64,000 bases of DNA from Butyrivibrio sp. WCD3002 (lineage in GTDB: Bacteria > Bacillota > Clostridia > Lachnospirales > Lachnospiraceae), in the NCBI RefSeq assembly GCF_000424265.1, contig NZ_AUJO01000006.1, positions 62,001-126,000 of the forward strand, written 5' to 3'. Positions 25,874 to 34,103 of the stretch are shown one piece after another (the stretch's first letter is position 1; each line of letters opens with the position of its first letter). The notes under the pieces were generated by a model. The model saw nothing but the letters and a program-made list of their open reading frames with translations, searched no databases and was not told the DNA's origin. The position numbers and the translations under genes are program-made.

Positions 25874-26719
25874 TTATCCTTTTACTGCTCCGCCTATTGT
25901 CATAGCACTCTCAACCTGCTCTGAGAAAAGAGTATATACAATTATTGCAGGGAAACTTGCAATTACCATTGTTGCGCCCATTCCGCCCCAATCTGTTGTA
26001 AACTCTCCCTGGAAAAACAGCACGCCGAGAGGCAGAGTCTTTAACTTTGCAATACTTCCAACGACAACGTTAGCAAGGATGAACTCATTCCAGGCATTAA
26101 GGAAAATATAAATAACAAGGGTAACTGTTGCGGGCCTTACAAGAGGCTCGATTATAAGAAAAAATGTCTGGAATATGTTCGCACCATCCATGCACGCTGC
26201 TTCCTCGAGTTCAATCGGAATTCCCTTAAAGAATCCATAGTAAACCATACATGCAAAAGCAAGATTTATAGCAACATAGGGGAAAATCAGTGACCATCTT
26301 GTTCCCATCATGTTGAATTTCTGAACTACTTTTACAACAGGAATCATTATTGCCTGTACCGGAATAAACATACCTAGTCCAAGGAACAGTCTTGTAAAGG
26401 TTTTTCCTCTCCAGATCATGCGGCTTGTTGCATATGAGAACAAAAGAGCCGCTGCTATGGTTATTGCTACAGTTCCTATAGAAACAATAAGTGAATTCAT
26501 AAAGTAAAGCGGAACATCATACTTTGTCCATGCTGTCACATAGTTCTCAAGATGCAGTGGCCATGGGAATCCAAAAGGATTCGTAACAAAGATTTCCTGG
26601 TTATTTTTAAATGAATAAAAGAGCATCCATATAAGCGGATAAAGGGAAAATGCCGCATAAATCCAGCAGAATGCCACAAATATATAATGCGCAATGCTGC
26701 GCTTTCTTCCCTCAAGCAT
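25874..26719 (-). CDS. Sugar ABC transporter permease, MalG/UgpE type
   Basis: About 281 residues, six membrane segments. The start is ATG 26719 with AGGAGG 7-8 nt upstream; a longer frame to 26767 lacks such a site. The MalG-type coupling motif EEAACMDGANIFQTFFLIIEPLVRP contacts the ATPase (EAA loop). It forms the inner-membrane channel with the permease encoded immediately upstream, whose stop codon overlaps it by 8 bp. No sugar ATPase lies in this operon, so a shared MsmK/UgpC-type ATPase encoded elsewhere is expected, as is normal in Firmicutes. The start of the kinase gene follows after 36 bp. Confidence 0.93.
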   Translation of the reverse strand: MLEGRKRSIAHYIFVAFCWIYAAFSLYPLIWMLFYSFKNNQEIFVTNPFGFPWPLHLENYVTAWTKYDVPLYFMNSLIVSIGTVAITIAAALLFSYATSRMIWRGKTFTRLFLGLGMFIPVQAIMIPVVKVVQKFNMMGTRWSLIFPYVAINLAFACMVYYGFFKGIPIELEEAACMDGANIFQTFFLIIEPLVRPATVTLVIYIFLNAWNEFILANVVVGSIAKLKTLPLGVLFFQGEFTTDWGGMGATMVIASFPAIIVYTLFSEQVESAMTIGGAVKG

Positions 26720-27623
26720 TTCTCTTCCTCCTGGATTTTTCTTCTTCTTTTCCCTGATCTTTGTCACGGAAAATAAAGTTAATAAGAAGCATTACCATCA
26801 TGCACTCAAGCACCATGATAGAAGCTGCCGCAAGACCGTATCCATAATCTGACTTCTTAAATGCTGCATTATACATCATATATGTCAGAGTAAATGTGGA
26901 TTTATTCGGTCCACCGCCGGTCAAAATGTTCATCTCTGTAAATGCCTTGATACCTCCTGTAAGTGAAATGATAAGGCAGAACTTATAAGTCTCTGCAAGA
27001 AGCGGAATAGTAATCTTCATATGAGCTTTTACATTGGAACATCCGTCTATTACTGCCGCCTCGTAATAATCGCTTGGAATTGATTTTATTCCGGCAACAA
27101 TAAGTGCAAACTGATATCCCATCCACTGCCAGGCATTTACAAAGGAAATAACATAGATTGCTTTATATCTATCGCCCAGCCAGTTCTGCTTAAAATCAGA
27201 TCCTGATACTTCAAAGAATTTATTAAGGAGTCCATTTCCATCAAGTATGGAACCCCAGAGCTGACAAACAACGGTTACTGACAAAATGACAGGAATAAAA
27301 TACGCTACTCTGAGGAATTTTCTTCCCTTCATTTTTTTATCTGAAATGGTAATCGCAAAGATGGTTGCGAAAAACATCTGATAGACTGTGATAATTATCG
27401 CAAAAATAAGCTGATTGCGGTTAGATGTGACAAATACTTTGTCTCCAAATAGTTTGATGTAGTTTTTAAGGCCTGTAAAATCAGGCATGGTTAATCCGTT
27501 CCAATTGGTAAAGCTATATCCAAAAACCTGAACTATCGGTATAAAGTCAAATAAAATAAAAATCGCAAGTGCCGGCGCCACAAAAAGGAGAATTGCCAGC
27601 TTGTTGCCCATGTATTTTTTCAT
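26712..27623 (-). CDS. Sugar ABC transporter permease, MalF/UgpA type
   Basis: A 303-residue permease of the CUT1 class with about six membrane segments. The EAA loop YYEAAVIDGCSNVKAHMKITIPLL is the coupling site for the ATPase. A typical CUT1 region PNKSTFTLTYMMYNAAFKK follows the EAA loop. It starts after the binding-protein gene across an 86-bp gap with a hairpin. The end overlaps the start of the second permease, so the two are translationally linked. The sugar is unknown. Confidence 0.93.
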   Translation of the reverse strand: MKKYMGNKLAILLFVAPALAIFILFDFIPIVQVFGYSFTNWNGLTMPDFTGLKNYIKLFGDKVFVTSNRNQLIFAIIITVYQMFFATIFAITISDKKMKGRKFLRVAYFIPVILSVTVVCQLWGSILDGNGLLNKFFEVSGSDFKQNWLGDRYKAIYVISFVNAWQWMGYQFALIVAGIKSIPSDYYEAAVIDGCSNVKAHMKITIPLLAETYKFCLIISLTGGIKAFTEMNILTGGGPNKSTFTLTYMMYNAAFKKSDYGYGLAAASIMVLECMMVMLLINFIFRDKDQGKEEEKSRRKRNA

Positions 27624-27661
27624 CGTGCATTCCTCAAAAAAGAATTGTTCGTTTGATTATG

Positions 27662-27702
27662 AAAGTCACAGGAATGCATATAAACATGCTTCCTGTGACT
27701 TT
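27662..27702 (-). terminator. Intercistronic hairpin after the binding-protein gene
   Basis: A 13-bp perfect stem AAAGTCACAGGAA/TTCCTGTGACTTT plus a 4-bp GCAT/ATGC extension beyond a one-base bulge. No T tract of useful length follows in the minus direction. Such hairpins between a binding-protein gene and its permease genes usually stabilise the upstream mRNA and reduce read-through, giving excess binding protein. Confidence 0.65.
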
Positions 27703-27709
27703 TCAAATC

Positions 27710-29113
27710 TTAATCGTTCATGTCTTCCATGATGTCGGTCATATCGGAAATGAATTCATCAGCTGTAAACTGGCCTGATACAAGACCCTGTGTCTCTGAC
27801 TGGATTCCATCGTTGAATGTTGAATTTGTAAGTCCCCATGTGAACTTTGTTGTTCCTGTTACTGAAGGAAGTGTATCTGAAAGCTTCTTCATCATTGCAG
27901 GATACTCTGACTCAGGTTCTTTACCTGTGTTGATTGCAACAAGAGGATTGTGTCTGTACATAACCTTTGCTTCGCAGTACTTCTCTGTGATAAACTCAGC
28001 AACTTCAGCTGCAAGCTCTGCGTTTTCTGAATCGGGGTTAACAGCAAATCCTGAAGATGAGCCGCCGCCTGAGAATACGCTCTTGCCTGCTTCATAAGAA
28101 GCTTCATCTGCTGCAGGATAGAACATCCAGTCAACATTATCGCCGAGTGCCTTAGTTGCATCCTCGATGTACCACTGACCATTTATGAACATAGCTGCAT
28201 TTCCTGAAAGGAACATTTCTGAAGCCTGATCATAGTTTGTTGTTGTAGCATCCTTCTGATAAAGGCCTGCAGCTACAAGCTCTTCCATTGTCTTTGCTGC
28301 ATCTACATAACCCTGATCTGTGATATTTGCCTTCTGAAGATCAAGATCCTTGATACCGCCCTCTGCGTAACGAGTTGCGATCACATCATAAGCTGCTGCT
28401 GTGTTCCATCCTTCCTGACCAAAAAGTGCAAGAGGTGTGATGCCTGCTGCTGTGAATGTGTCGATGCAGTTCTTGAGGTCATCATAAGTCTTGGGAACTT
28501 CAAGTCCGTTATCCTCGAAAAGCTGCTTGTTGTAATACCAAAGAACATATTCCTGTCCTGAGAACGGGAATGCGTATATATTTCCGTCATCTGAATATGC
28601 AAGATCCTTGTTTGCATCATAGAGCTTATCAAGGAATCCTGTAGACTCTGCTACGTCATTGAGTACCATGATCTGATTACTCTCACGGAATGTATTGATA
28701 ACATCAGTACTTGCCTGGAAAATGTCAGGAAGCTGGCCTGTAGCGGCAAGTGTCTTAAGTGTCTGTCCATCATCCTGAGCCTGAACAATAAGGTTGAGCT
28801 CAACATTTGGATATGCCTCAGCAAGCTGCTCTACAGCATAGTCATAAGGAACCTTTGTATCGTCATCAGCATACTGTGTGTAAATGCTGATTGTTACCTT
28901 ATCTCCTGAATCAGTTGTTTCTTCTGCTTTCTCTTCTGTAGCCTCTTCTGTTGTTTCTTCAGCTGCTTCCTCTACCTTTTCCTCAGCAACCTCTTCAGCA
29001 ACTTCTGTAGTAGAATCTGTTGCAACATCTGTAGTAGTGCTGCTTCCACATCCTGCGAGGAGTCCTGCAACCATAGTGAGACTCATCATTGTACTAACAA
29101 GTTTCTTTTTCAT
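27710..29113 (-). CDS. Sugar ABC transporter solute-binding lipoprotein
   Basis: 467 residues. Signal: KKKLVSTMMSLTMVAGLLAGC with lipobox LAGC, so the mature protein is membrane-anchored by a lipidated Cys. An unusually acidic Glu/Thr/Ala linker of ~45 residues follows, then the CUT1 binding domain: VTISIYTQYADDDTKVPYDY, LNDVAESTGFLD, YNKQLFEDNGLEVPKTYDD, AAMFINGQWYIEDA. It captures oligosaccharide or monosaccharide outside the cell for the permeases. The ribosome site GGGAAGG is partly within a possible inverted repeat with the leader. Confidence 0.94.
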   Translation of the reverse strand: MKKKLVSTMMSLTMVAGLLAGCGSSTTTDVATDSTTEVAEEVAEEKVEEAAEETTEEATEEKAEETTDSGDKVTISIYTQYADDDTKVPYDYAVEQLAEAYPNVELNLIVQAQDDGQTLKTLAATGQLPDIFQASTDVINTFRESNQIMVLNDVAESTGFLDKLYDANKDLAYSDDGNIYAFPFSGQEYVLWYYNKQLFEDNGLEVPKTYDDLKNCIDTFTAAGITPLALFGQEGWNTAAAYDVIATRYAEGGIKDLDLQKANITDQGYVDAAKTMEELVAAGLYQKDATTTNYDQASEMFLSGNAAMFINGQWYIEDATKALGDNVDWMFYPAADEASYEAGKSVFSGGGSSSGFAVNPDSENAELAAEVAEFITEKYCEAKVMYRHNPLVAINTGKEPESEYPAMMKKLSDTLPSVTGTTKFTWGLTNSTFNDGIQSETQGLVSGQFTADEFISDMTDIMEDMND

Positions 29114-29183
29114 ATATGTAACCTTCCCTTCTTTAGCGCTTTATATGTCAGATGTTAGCGCCACGTATATTTACGTTACATAT
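29114..29183 (-). promoter_or_regulatory. Leader of the sugar-transport operon with direct and inverted repeats
   Basis: Contains TTAGCGCT (29133-29140) and TTAGCGCC (29155-29162), a direct repeat 22 bp apart, two helix turns, as expected for an AraC-type activator site. Also ACGTA-TATT-TACGT (29163-29176), and a 9-bp inverted repeat ATATGTAAC (29114-29122)/GTTACATAT (29175-29183), the near arm of which lies between the ribosome site and the start codon. All are inferred from pattern only. Confidence 0.35.
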
Positions 29184-29210
29184 GTATTATCCAAGAGAAG
29201 GCATAAATAA

Positions 29211-29274
29211 AAAATGAAGAATTCAAAACTTTTTTTGTAATTTTCGTACACTAAAGTTTCGGATTCTTCATTTT
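29211..29274 (-). terminator. Long-stem terminator downstream of the BspA remnant
   Basis: 21-bp stem, AAAATGAAGAATTCAAAACTT with its partner at 29254-29274, with two G-U wobble pairs and a 22-base loop. It is followed in the minus direction by TTCATTTTTTATTT. It lies 13 bp beyond the stop of the truncated BspA fragment. Confidence 0.8.
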
Positions 29275-29286
29275 ATTATTTTTGTA

Positions 29287-29448
29287 TTATTTAGTTATCT
29301 TCTGTCCTTTGCCGTTAAGTCCTTTCTTTATAAGGAATTTCTGGTAATTTTTTAAGACTTTCTTCGGAACCTTACACTTGGCTGCCTTATGTATATTCTT
29401 GAAAGCACCGCTGCCAACTGACTTCTTGGTAAGAAGTGAAGTTGTCAC
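29287..29448 (-). pseudogene. 3' remnant of a BspA/LRR_5-like surface protein gene
   Basis: A frame of about 53 codons reads KSVGSGAFKNIHKAAKCKVP, then KKVLKNYQKFLIKKGLNGKG and QKITK before the stop. This matches the cap of BspA-like proteins, for example the end of the protein at 10637-11641 and the NAFTGKSKL/KKSEYNKLVKGFKK end at 39915-41651. An in-frame stop directly upstream (29449-29451), and no start or signal peptide, show a truncated gene. It retains its own terminator. Confidence 0.65.
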
Positions 29449-29476
29449 TTATAACCACACTTATGTTAAGTTTTAA

Positions 29477-31702
29477 TTAGTTATATTTGCTTACGGACTT
29501 GCTGCCCCTACTTCTGGTGATCTTGTAGTTGCATCCCTTTGCGATGGAATCCTTTATGTATGTGTTTAGTACTTCCTTGTAACTACACTTTCCGTCCTTT
29601 TCGAAGTGAGAAACAAGTGATACGAACTCATCTTCCTCATATTCAACACAAAGAACATCGTCATCTTCCATTTTTACCAGAATAATGACGGTATTGCTGC
29701 CCTTTGCCACAATTTCGGTATACTCGAAATCTTCGGTTTTCAGGAAGCTTGTAATGTCATCAACTGCACCAAGCATTGCATCTGTTGCCTGATCAAAGCT
29801 ATCAATAGAAACTTCATCAAATTCTGATGATATAGGTTCTGCTTCAATTTCATCCGGAGTAGCGTCCTCTACGATGTCGGTAATTGGCTCGATATCGTCA
29901 TCCAGCGGAATGTCCTCAGAGTTATCAGACTCAGGCAGATTCAATTCCGGAATATCCAAATCAAGCTCAGGAAGCTCGATCGTGATTTCTTCTTCAATCT
30001 CTGCTTCAGGCTCCGACTCTTCTTCCACGTCATCCTTAAGGATATCTATAGATATTTCATCAAGAGATGCATCTTCCTCGGATGCAGCCTCATCAGGTAT
30101 ATCTATTGAAAACTCGTCAGCCATTGCAGCCTCTTCAGGCATGGCTTCCATGGAGATATCGATCTCGGGTGCAGCCTCAACAGCCGGTGCTTCCGCCATT
30201 GCCTCAACGGGTATTTCGATTTCAGGAGCTGCCTCTACGACAGGTTCTTCTGCCACCGCTTCAACAGGAATCTCAACCTCGGGAGCAGCTTCTGCCATTG
30301 CCTCCACCGAAATTTCAACTTCAGGCACAGCTTCAACCGCCGATGCCTCCGCTGCAATTTCAACAGGTATTTCAACCTCAGGAGCAGGTTCAGCCATTGC
30401 CTCTACCGGAATCTCGACTTCGGGCACTGTCTCTACAACAGGTGCTTCTGCCACCGCTTCAACAGGAATCTCAACCTCGGGAGCAGCTTCTGCCATTGCC
30501 TCAACCGGTATTTCAACTTCAGGCACTGTTTCAACAACCGGTGCCTCCGCTGCAATTTCAACAGGTATTTCAACCTCAGGAGCAGCTTCTGCCATTGCTT
30601 CTACCGGTATTTCAACTTCAGGAGCAGGCTCAGCAACAGCCTCTACCGGAATTTCAACTTCAGGCATAGCTTCAACCGCCGGTGCTTCCGTTGCTACTTC
30701 TACGGGTATTTCAATCTCAGGTGCGGCTTCTGCAACAGCCTCTACCGGAATCTCGACTTCGGGCACTGCCTCTACAACAGGTGCTTCTGCCATTGCCTCT
30801 ACCGGAATCTCGATCTCAGGAGCAGGTTCAGCAACCGCTTCTACAGGAATCTCAATTCCAGGCACAGCCTCAACCACCGGTGCTTCAGCTGCAACTTCAA
30901 CAGGTATCTCAACCTCGGGAGCTGCTTCTACCATTGCATCAACTGGAATCTCGACTTCAGGCACCGCCTCTACTGCTGGTGCTTCCGCTGCTACTTCAAC
31001 GGGTATCTCAACCTCGGGAACAGCCTCAGCCATTGCTTCTGCAGGAATTTCAATCTCAGGAGCCGCTTCTGCCATTGCCTCTACCGGAATCTCGACTTCA
31101 GGCACCGCCTCTACTGCTGGTGCCTCTGCTACAGCTTCAGAAGGTATCTCGATCTCAGGAGCTGCTTCTACCATTGCCTCTACAGGAATCTCGACTTCGG
31201 GCACTGCCTCTACAACAGGTGCTTCTGCCACCGCTTCCACAGGAATCTCAACCTCAGGAGCAGGCTCTGCAACCGCTTCTACAGCGGGTGCCTCTGCTAC
31301 AACTTCAGCGGGTATCTCAATTTCCGGTGCGGCTTCTGCAGCAGGAGCTTCCGGTATATCTATTGAAATCTCATCTACAAGTGCTTCTTCAGGAGCAGTG
31401 GCCTCTTCCGGCGTAGATTCTTCGATAATCAAAACGCCATCAATTACAGGAGCATCTTCTGTCACCGGAGCCATTTCTTCGACAACAGCAGCCTCAGCAG
31501 GAGGTGCCTCTTCTACAGGTGCAGCCACAGCCGCTTGGGCCATTTCTTCAAGGTTTTTATCTACATCTGCAGCAGTCTGAGCAGCAGCCATAGCCGCTAT
31601 CATTTCGTCAGCTGAAGGCGGTGCCGCTGCAGCAGCCTTTGTATTTCTGGTTCTGGTAGTCTTTTTAACCGGTGTCTGTTCCTGCTGATCTGTATTTCCC
31701 AT
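29477..31702 (-). CDS. Cytoplasmic protein with ~24 Glu/Pro/Val repeat units and a C-terminal domain
   Basis: 741 residues from ATG 31702 (AAGGAG upstream; TTG 31708 less likely). No signal peptide or membrane segment. Residues 1-70 start with a Lys/Thr/Arg-rich tail and an Ala-rich helix (PSADEMIAAMAAAQTAADVD). Residues ~130-530 hold ~24 repeats alternating between a 14-residue unit (EVEIPVEAMAEAAP) and a 19-residue unit (EVEIPVEAVAEAPVVEAVP). An acidic region with SIDI/EISI motifs follows, then a ~110-residue folded domain (TEIVAKGSNTVIILVKMEDD, CNYKITRSRGSKSVSKYN). No database family is recognised. The repeat array is extremely acidic. Confidence 0.7.
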   Translation of the reverse strand: MGNTDQQEQTPVKKTTRTRNTKAAAAAPPSADEMIAAMAAAQTAADVDKNLEEMAQAAVAAPVEEAPPAEAAVVEEMAPVTEDAPVIDGVLIIEESTPEEATAPEEALVDEISIDIPEAPAAEAAPEIEIPAEVVAEAPAVEAVAEPAPEVEIPVEAVAEAPVVEAVPEVEIPVEAMVEAAPEIEIPSEAVAEAPAVEAVPEVEIPVEAMAEAAPEIEIPAEAMAEAVPEVEIPVEVAAEAPAVEAVPEVEIPVDAMVEAAPEVEIPVEVAAEAPVVEAVPGIEIPVEAVAEPAPEIEIPVEAMAEAPVVEAVPEVEIPVEAVAEAAPEIEIPVEVATEAPAVEAMPEVEIPVEAVAEPAPEVEIPVEAMAEAAPEVEIPVEIAAEAPVVETVPEVEIPVEAMAEAAPEVEIPVEAVAEAPVVETVPEVEIPVEAMAEPAPEVEIPVEIAAEASAVEAVPEVEISVEAMAEAAPEVEIPVEAVAEEPVVEAAPEIEIPVEAMAEAPAVEAAPEIDISMEAMPEEAAMADEFSIDIPDEAASEEDASLDEISIDILKDDVEEESEPEAEIEEEITIELPELDLDIPELNLPESDNSEDIPLDDDIEPITDIVEDATPDEIEAEPISSEFDEVSIDSFDQATDAMLGAVDDITSFLKTEDFEYTEIVAKGSNTVIILVKMEDDDVLCVEYEEDEFVSLVSHFEKDGKCSYKEVLNTYIKDSIAKGCNYKITRSRGSKSVSKYN
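30125..31327 (-). repeat. Degenerate tandem repeat encoding EVEIPVEA... units
   Basis: About 24 units of 42 or 57 bp, largely alternating, giving a ~99-bp composite. DNA identity between units is high but not perfect, with silent changes (e.g. GCC/GCT/GCA alternatives), so the array is kept by selection or gene conversion rather than being newly made. Confidence 0.8.
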
Positions 31703-32040
31703 CTTCAATCTCCTTTTTTGACAATAGTTGATAGATGCAAAAATGCCACTTAGGCCTAATAGCTTATTAATCCATTAGGAATCAAATAGAATCCTACAAA
31801 TATATTATCTTTTATAGTTAATCAAAAGGAAAATTAAGTTCTTATAAAAATGATAAAGAATTTGTTACCTATTTATCTTTTCAAATCTCAAATGCAGCGA
31901 AAAAGCTAATAAAATTACCAATTCTACTTTCGAGGGGTGTCATTTTTTCCGAAAATTCAATACTATAGTAGGTGGCATACAGATGATGGATTTGGCAGAA
32001 AATCGCAAAACGAAATCATCTTCGCCGGAGGAGAATTTGT

Positions 32041-32344
32041 ATGGATCTTGTAAAAATTGGCAGATATATAGCCGGAAAAAGAAAAGAGCTTGGTATGACA
32101 CAGAGACAGCTCGCTGAAAAGCTGGGAATGAGCGATAAAATTCGCCGCTATCCCAGATGACATTTTTATCTACAAATTTACCACTACCGATAAATACAAA
32201 TACCTAAAGCTCTACTACGCTGATAGCAATTCGGATAAACAGGAAGACACCGGAGTAATGGAAATGAATTTCGAATATGATGGTTCACCTAAAAGTGGTG
32301 AAATAATTCTAATACCGGATTACGCCGCCGGTGAAGTGAAATAA
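32041..32344 (+). pseudogene. Broken XRE/HTH_3 regulator gene
   Basis: ATG 32041 after GGAGGAG opens DLVKIGRYIAGKRKELGMTQ, RQLAEKLGMSDK, a helix-turn-helix that stops at the recognition helix. The frame then jumps: from 32138 the next frame reads KFAAIPDDIFIYKFTTTDKY, ending in ILIPDYAAGEVK at 32344. The normal continuation of an HTH_3 (SVSKWERG) is missing, so part of the gene was deleted and the frame lost. The rest of 31709-32584 holds no intact gene. Confidence 0.6.
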
Positions 32345-32364
32345 CAATATCAGCAGGAGAATTT

Positions 32365-32490
32365 ATGATATCTTCTGAGGTACCGCTATTTGAAGATGCG
32401 ACCAACTTGAAAGAACTTGATAAAGGTTCATCAATACCTTTGGTTGCCACAGATATAAAATACAACGAAAAACAGCCGCTTTTGACATAA
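32365..32490 (+). CDS. Short ORF downstream of the broken XRE gene
   Basis: 41 codons from ATG 32365 with AGGAG 7 nt upstream: SSEVPLFEDATNLKELDKGS, then IPLVATDIKYNEKQPLLT. It follows the preceding remnant by 20 bp. I do not recognise it; it may be the surviving start of a larger gene, as the following DNA is frame-poor. Confidence 0.3.
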   Translation: MISSEVPLFEDATNLKELDKGSSIPLVATDIKYNEKQPLLT

Positions 32491-32584
32491 GCAGGTTAGA
32501 CAAAATCAATTGAACAGCTAAAATAAAGAACTTCTAGCCGCTTATCAAGAAGCACATTAAGCAGCTAAATCAGCTAAAACAAAA

Positions 32585-33307
32585 TCATTTCTCAAAGTGG
32601 AGTTTTTCGGCTTTGAACTCCCGAATGTGCCCCATATCATTGAAAAGCTCCAGACGGGGAATTATGATGCCGCTTTCCTCCGGGTAAAAGCTGATGATCG
32701 AAACAGAGCAGACGCCGTATGGCATTGAAGTCAGCACATAGGGGAAGGGCAAATTAAAAAGATGAGAAAACATGATCGCCCCGGACCCGCCATGAGCAAA
32801 AAGCGCTATAGTATCATTGAATTTATCCGCCTCTCCTGCGCAATACTCGTACAGCCCGTTCTTCCTGAAAAGACCATACTCTTCAAGAAGCCTGTCCATG
32901 CCTTCAGAGACCTTTTGATAATACTGAAGACATATATTGTCCTTGAAATAGTGATGTTCGTGCCATTTATCGCTACCGACAAACTGCGGATTCTCTGTCA
33001 GAAGCTTGTAGCCCAGGGTCCAGGGATGTCCGTCAAATTCAAGCTTCTCATCTTCGCTTACAGCGTCGCCTCTTACATCACCCCAGTCAATTTCATGCAT
33101 AAAATCGAGAGTTTTCACAGCAAGACCGTGCTCATTTGCTGTATATGAAGCGGTTTCTACAGCTCTCCCCATGGGAGATGCGTATACAGCCTTGATATCT
33201 TCGTCCTTTAATCTCTTGGCAGTGCATGCTGCCTGCTCTTTTCCGTTGTCAGTAAGACAATCCTTAGCATAATTGGGTTCACCGTGCCTTACAAAAATAA
33301 GTCTCAT
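32585..33307 (-). CDS. Histidine phosphatase superfamily protein (phosphoglycerate mutase-like)
   Basis: About 240 residues from ATG 33307; the longer frame to 33349 would run into the previous gene. RHGEP near residue 7 holds the catalytic His, YASPMGRAVETA the second Arg/Glu region, and LFAHGGSGAIM the second catalytic His. This is the GpmB/CobC-like acid phosphatase group. The substrate is unknown; the longer central region (KWHEHHYFKDNICLQYYQKV) is typical of Clostridia members. The gene begins 17 bp after the 33324-33623 ORF and probably shares its transcript. Confidence 0.88.
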   Translation of the reverse strand: MRLIFVRHGEPNYAKDCLTDNGKEQAACTAKRLKDEDIKAVYASPMGRAVETASYTANEHGLAVKTLDFMHEIDWGDVRGDAVSEDEKLEFDGHPWTLGYKLLTENPQFVGSDKWHEHHYFKDNICLQYYQKVSEGMDRLLEEYGLFRKNGLYEYCAGEADKFNDTIALFAHGGSGAIMFSHLFNLPFPYVLTSMPYGVCSVSIISFYPEESGIIIPRLELFNDMGHIREFKAEKLHFEK

Positions 33308-33323
33308 ATCATCATTCCTCTTC

Positions 33324-33623
33324 CTAGTCCCAATCCTCATCCACATCAAAGGGACCTTCCATCATTATCTCATTCCATCTGGCATTATAATGCTCAGCGG
33401 TCTTTTTCTCGATGATCCGCTCTCTGTCGCTGAGAATAGCCAGCATCTCATCTACTATTTCGCCCTGGGGCGGGTGTGAATAATGCGAAAGATAGCCAAT
33501 CATGCGAGTTGCGGTAAAATCAGTGTTGAGATTTTGTGTTATAAGATCGCAGAAACGCTCTTCGTAGCCATCATTAAGCATAATTTCGTAAAGCATTCTG
33601 CTCATCTTTGATTTTGGTTTCAT
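33324..33623 (-). CDS. Small cytoplasmic protein of unknown function
   Basis: About 99 residues from ATG 33623 (GGAGG 5 nt upstream). It starts KPKSKMSRMLYEIMLNDGYE, then DLITQNLNTDFTATRMIGYL, ends MEGPFDVDEDWD, and is mixed helical with an acidic tail. No motif is recognised. It overlaps nothing and is transcribed with the histidine phosphatase. Confidence 0.65.
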   Translation of the reverse strand: MKPKSKMSRMLYEIMLNDGYEERFCDLITQNLNTDFTATRMIGYLSHYSHPPQGEIVDEMLAILSDRERIIEKKTAEHYNARWNEIMMEGPFDVDEDWD

Positions 33624-33690
33624 GTGTCCTCCAAAAACAGTAACACTCCTCCGAATTCGAAAGTACATCGCAAAGTGTTCTGCTTAAACA

Positions 33691-33730
33691 AAATACAGAC
33701 CGCTCCAATCATGGACTTCGGTCTGTATTT
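33691..33730 (-). terminator. Intrinsic terminator
   Basis: 12-bp stem AAATACAGACCG/CGGTCTGTATTT with a 16-base loop and a TTTTGTTT tract in the minus direction, 60 bp after the stop of 33791-34012. Confidence 0.8.
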
Positions 33731-33790
33731 AATGTGTGCATTTGATCATAAGTATGTCTGTAAAAATACAAAGACATATCTCAATGATAA

Positions 33791-34012
33791 TTAGTTAGCA
33801 ATTTCTTTTACTACTTCGAATTGCTTATTCCACTTAAGCTCTAAACCATCCCATAAGTAGGTGAGCTCCCCGTTAGGATATAAACTGATAAAACGACTGG
33901 TAATCTCTGAAGGATTATCCTTTGAATCATAATACATTGCGTTGTTATGCGCACTTTTCCTCTCATAAACGAAACCGTCAATAGTTATTCTCTGTGGGAA
34001 CTCAGTTATCAT
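33791..34012 (-). CDS. Short protein of unknown function
   Basis: 73 residues from ATG 34012 with AAAGGAGG 5-10 nt upstream. ITEFPQRITIDGFVYERKSA and LYPNGELTYLWDGLELKWNK suggest a small beta-rich fold with a Trp-Asp-Gly motif. No family recognised. Its own terminator follows, and it is separated from the kinase by ~90 bp. Confidence 0.6.
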   Translation of the reverse strand: MITEFPQRITIDGFVYERKSAHNNAMYYDSKDNPSEITSRFISLYPNGELTYLWDGLELKWNKQFEVVKEIAN

Positions 34013-34103
34013 CACTGCCTCCTTTGGAATGAAACTGTTTGATTGTTTGTTTTCACATCATATTGTACAGTAGAAAATTTTCAGATACAACATATAGCGC
34101 ATG

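Noticed and set aside
30125-31327. Regular 42/57-bp repeats considered as a CRISPR array
   Set aside because: No constant repeat with unique spacers; the units all code and align in the protein frame, and no cas genes are present.
30067-31416. Two further plus-strand frames rich in Leu/Pro/Gln over the same repeats
   Set aside because: Same cause: the repeat structure leaves stops out of several frames; composition is not protein-like.
29874-31580. Long plus-strand ORF of 568 codons opposite the repeat protein (Ser/Thr/Gly/Ala-rich)
   Set aside because: It is the mirror of the in-register 42/57-bp repeats, which keep every frame free of stops. It has no ribosome site, and the minus-strand frame has a proper start and a folded C-terminal domain.
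31963-32163. 66-codon minus-strand ORF over the broken XRE gene
   Set aside because: The plus strand has a ribosome site and a recognisable helix-turn-helix; the minus frame has neither.
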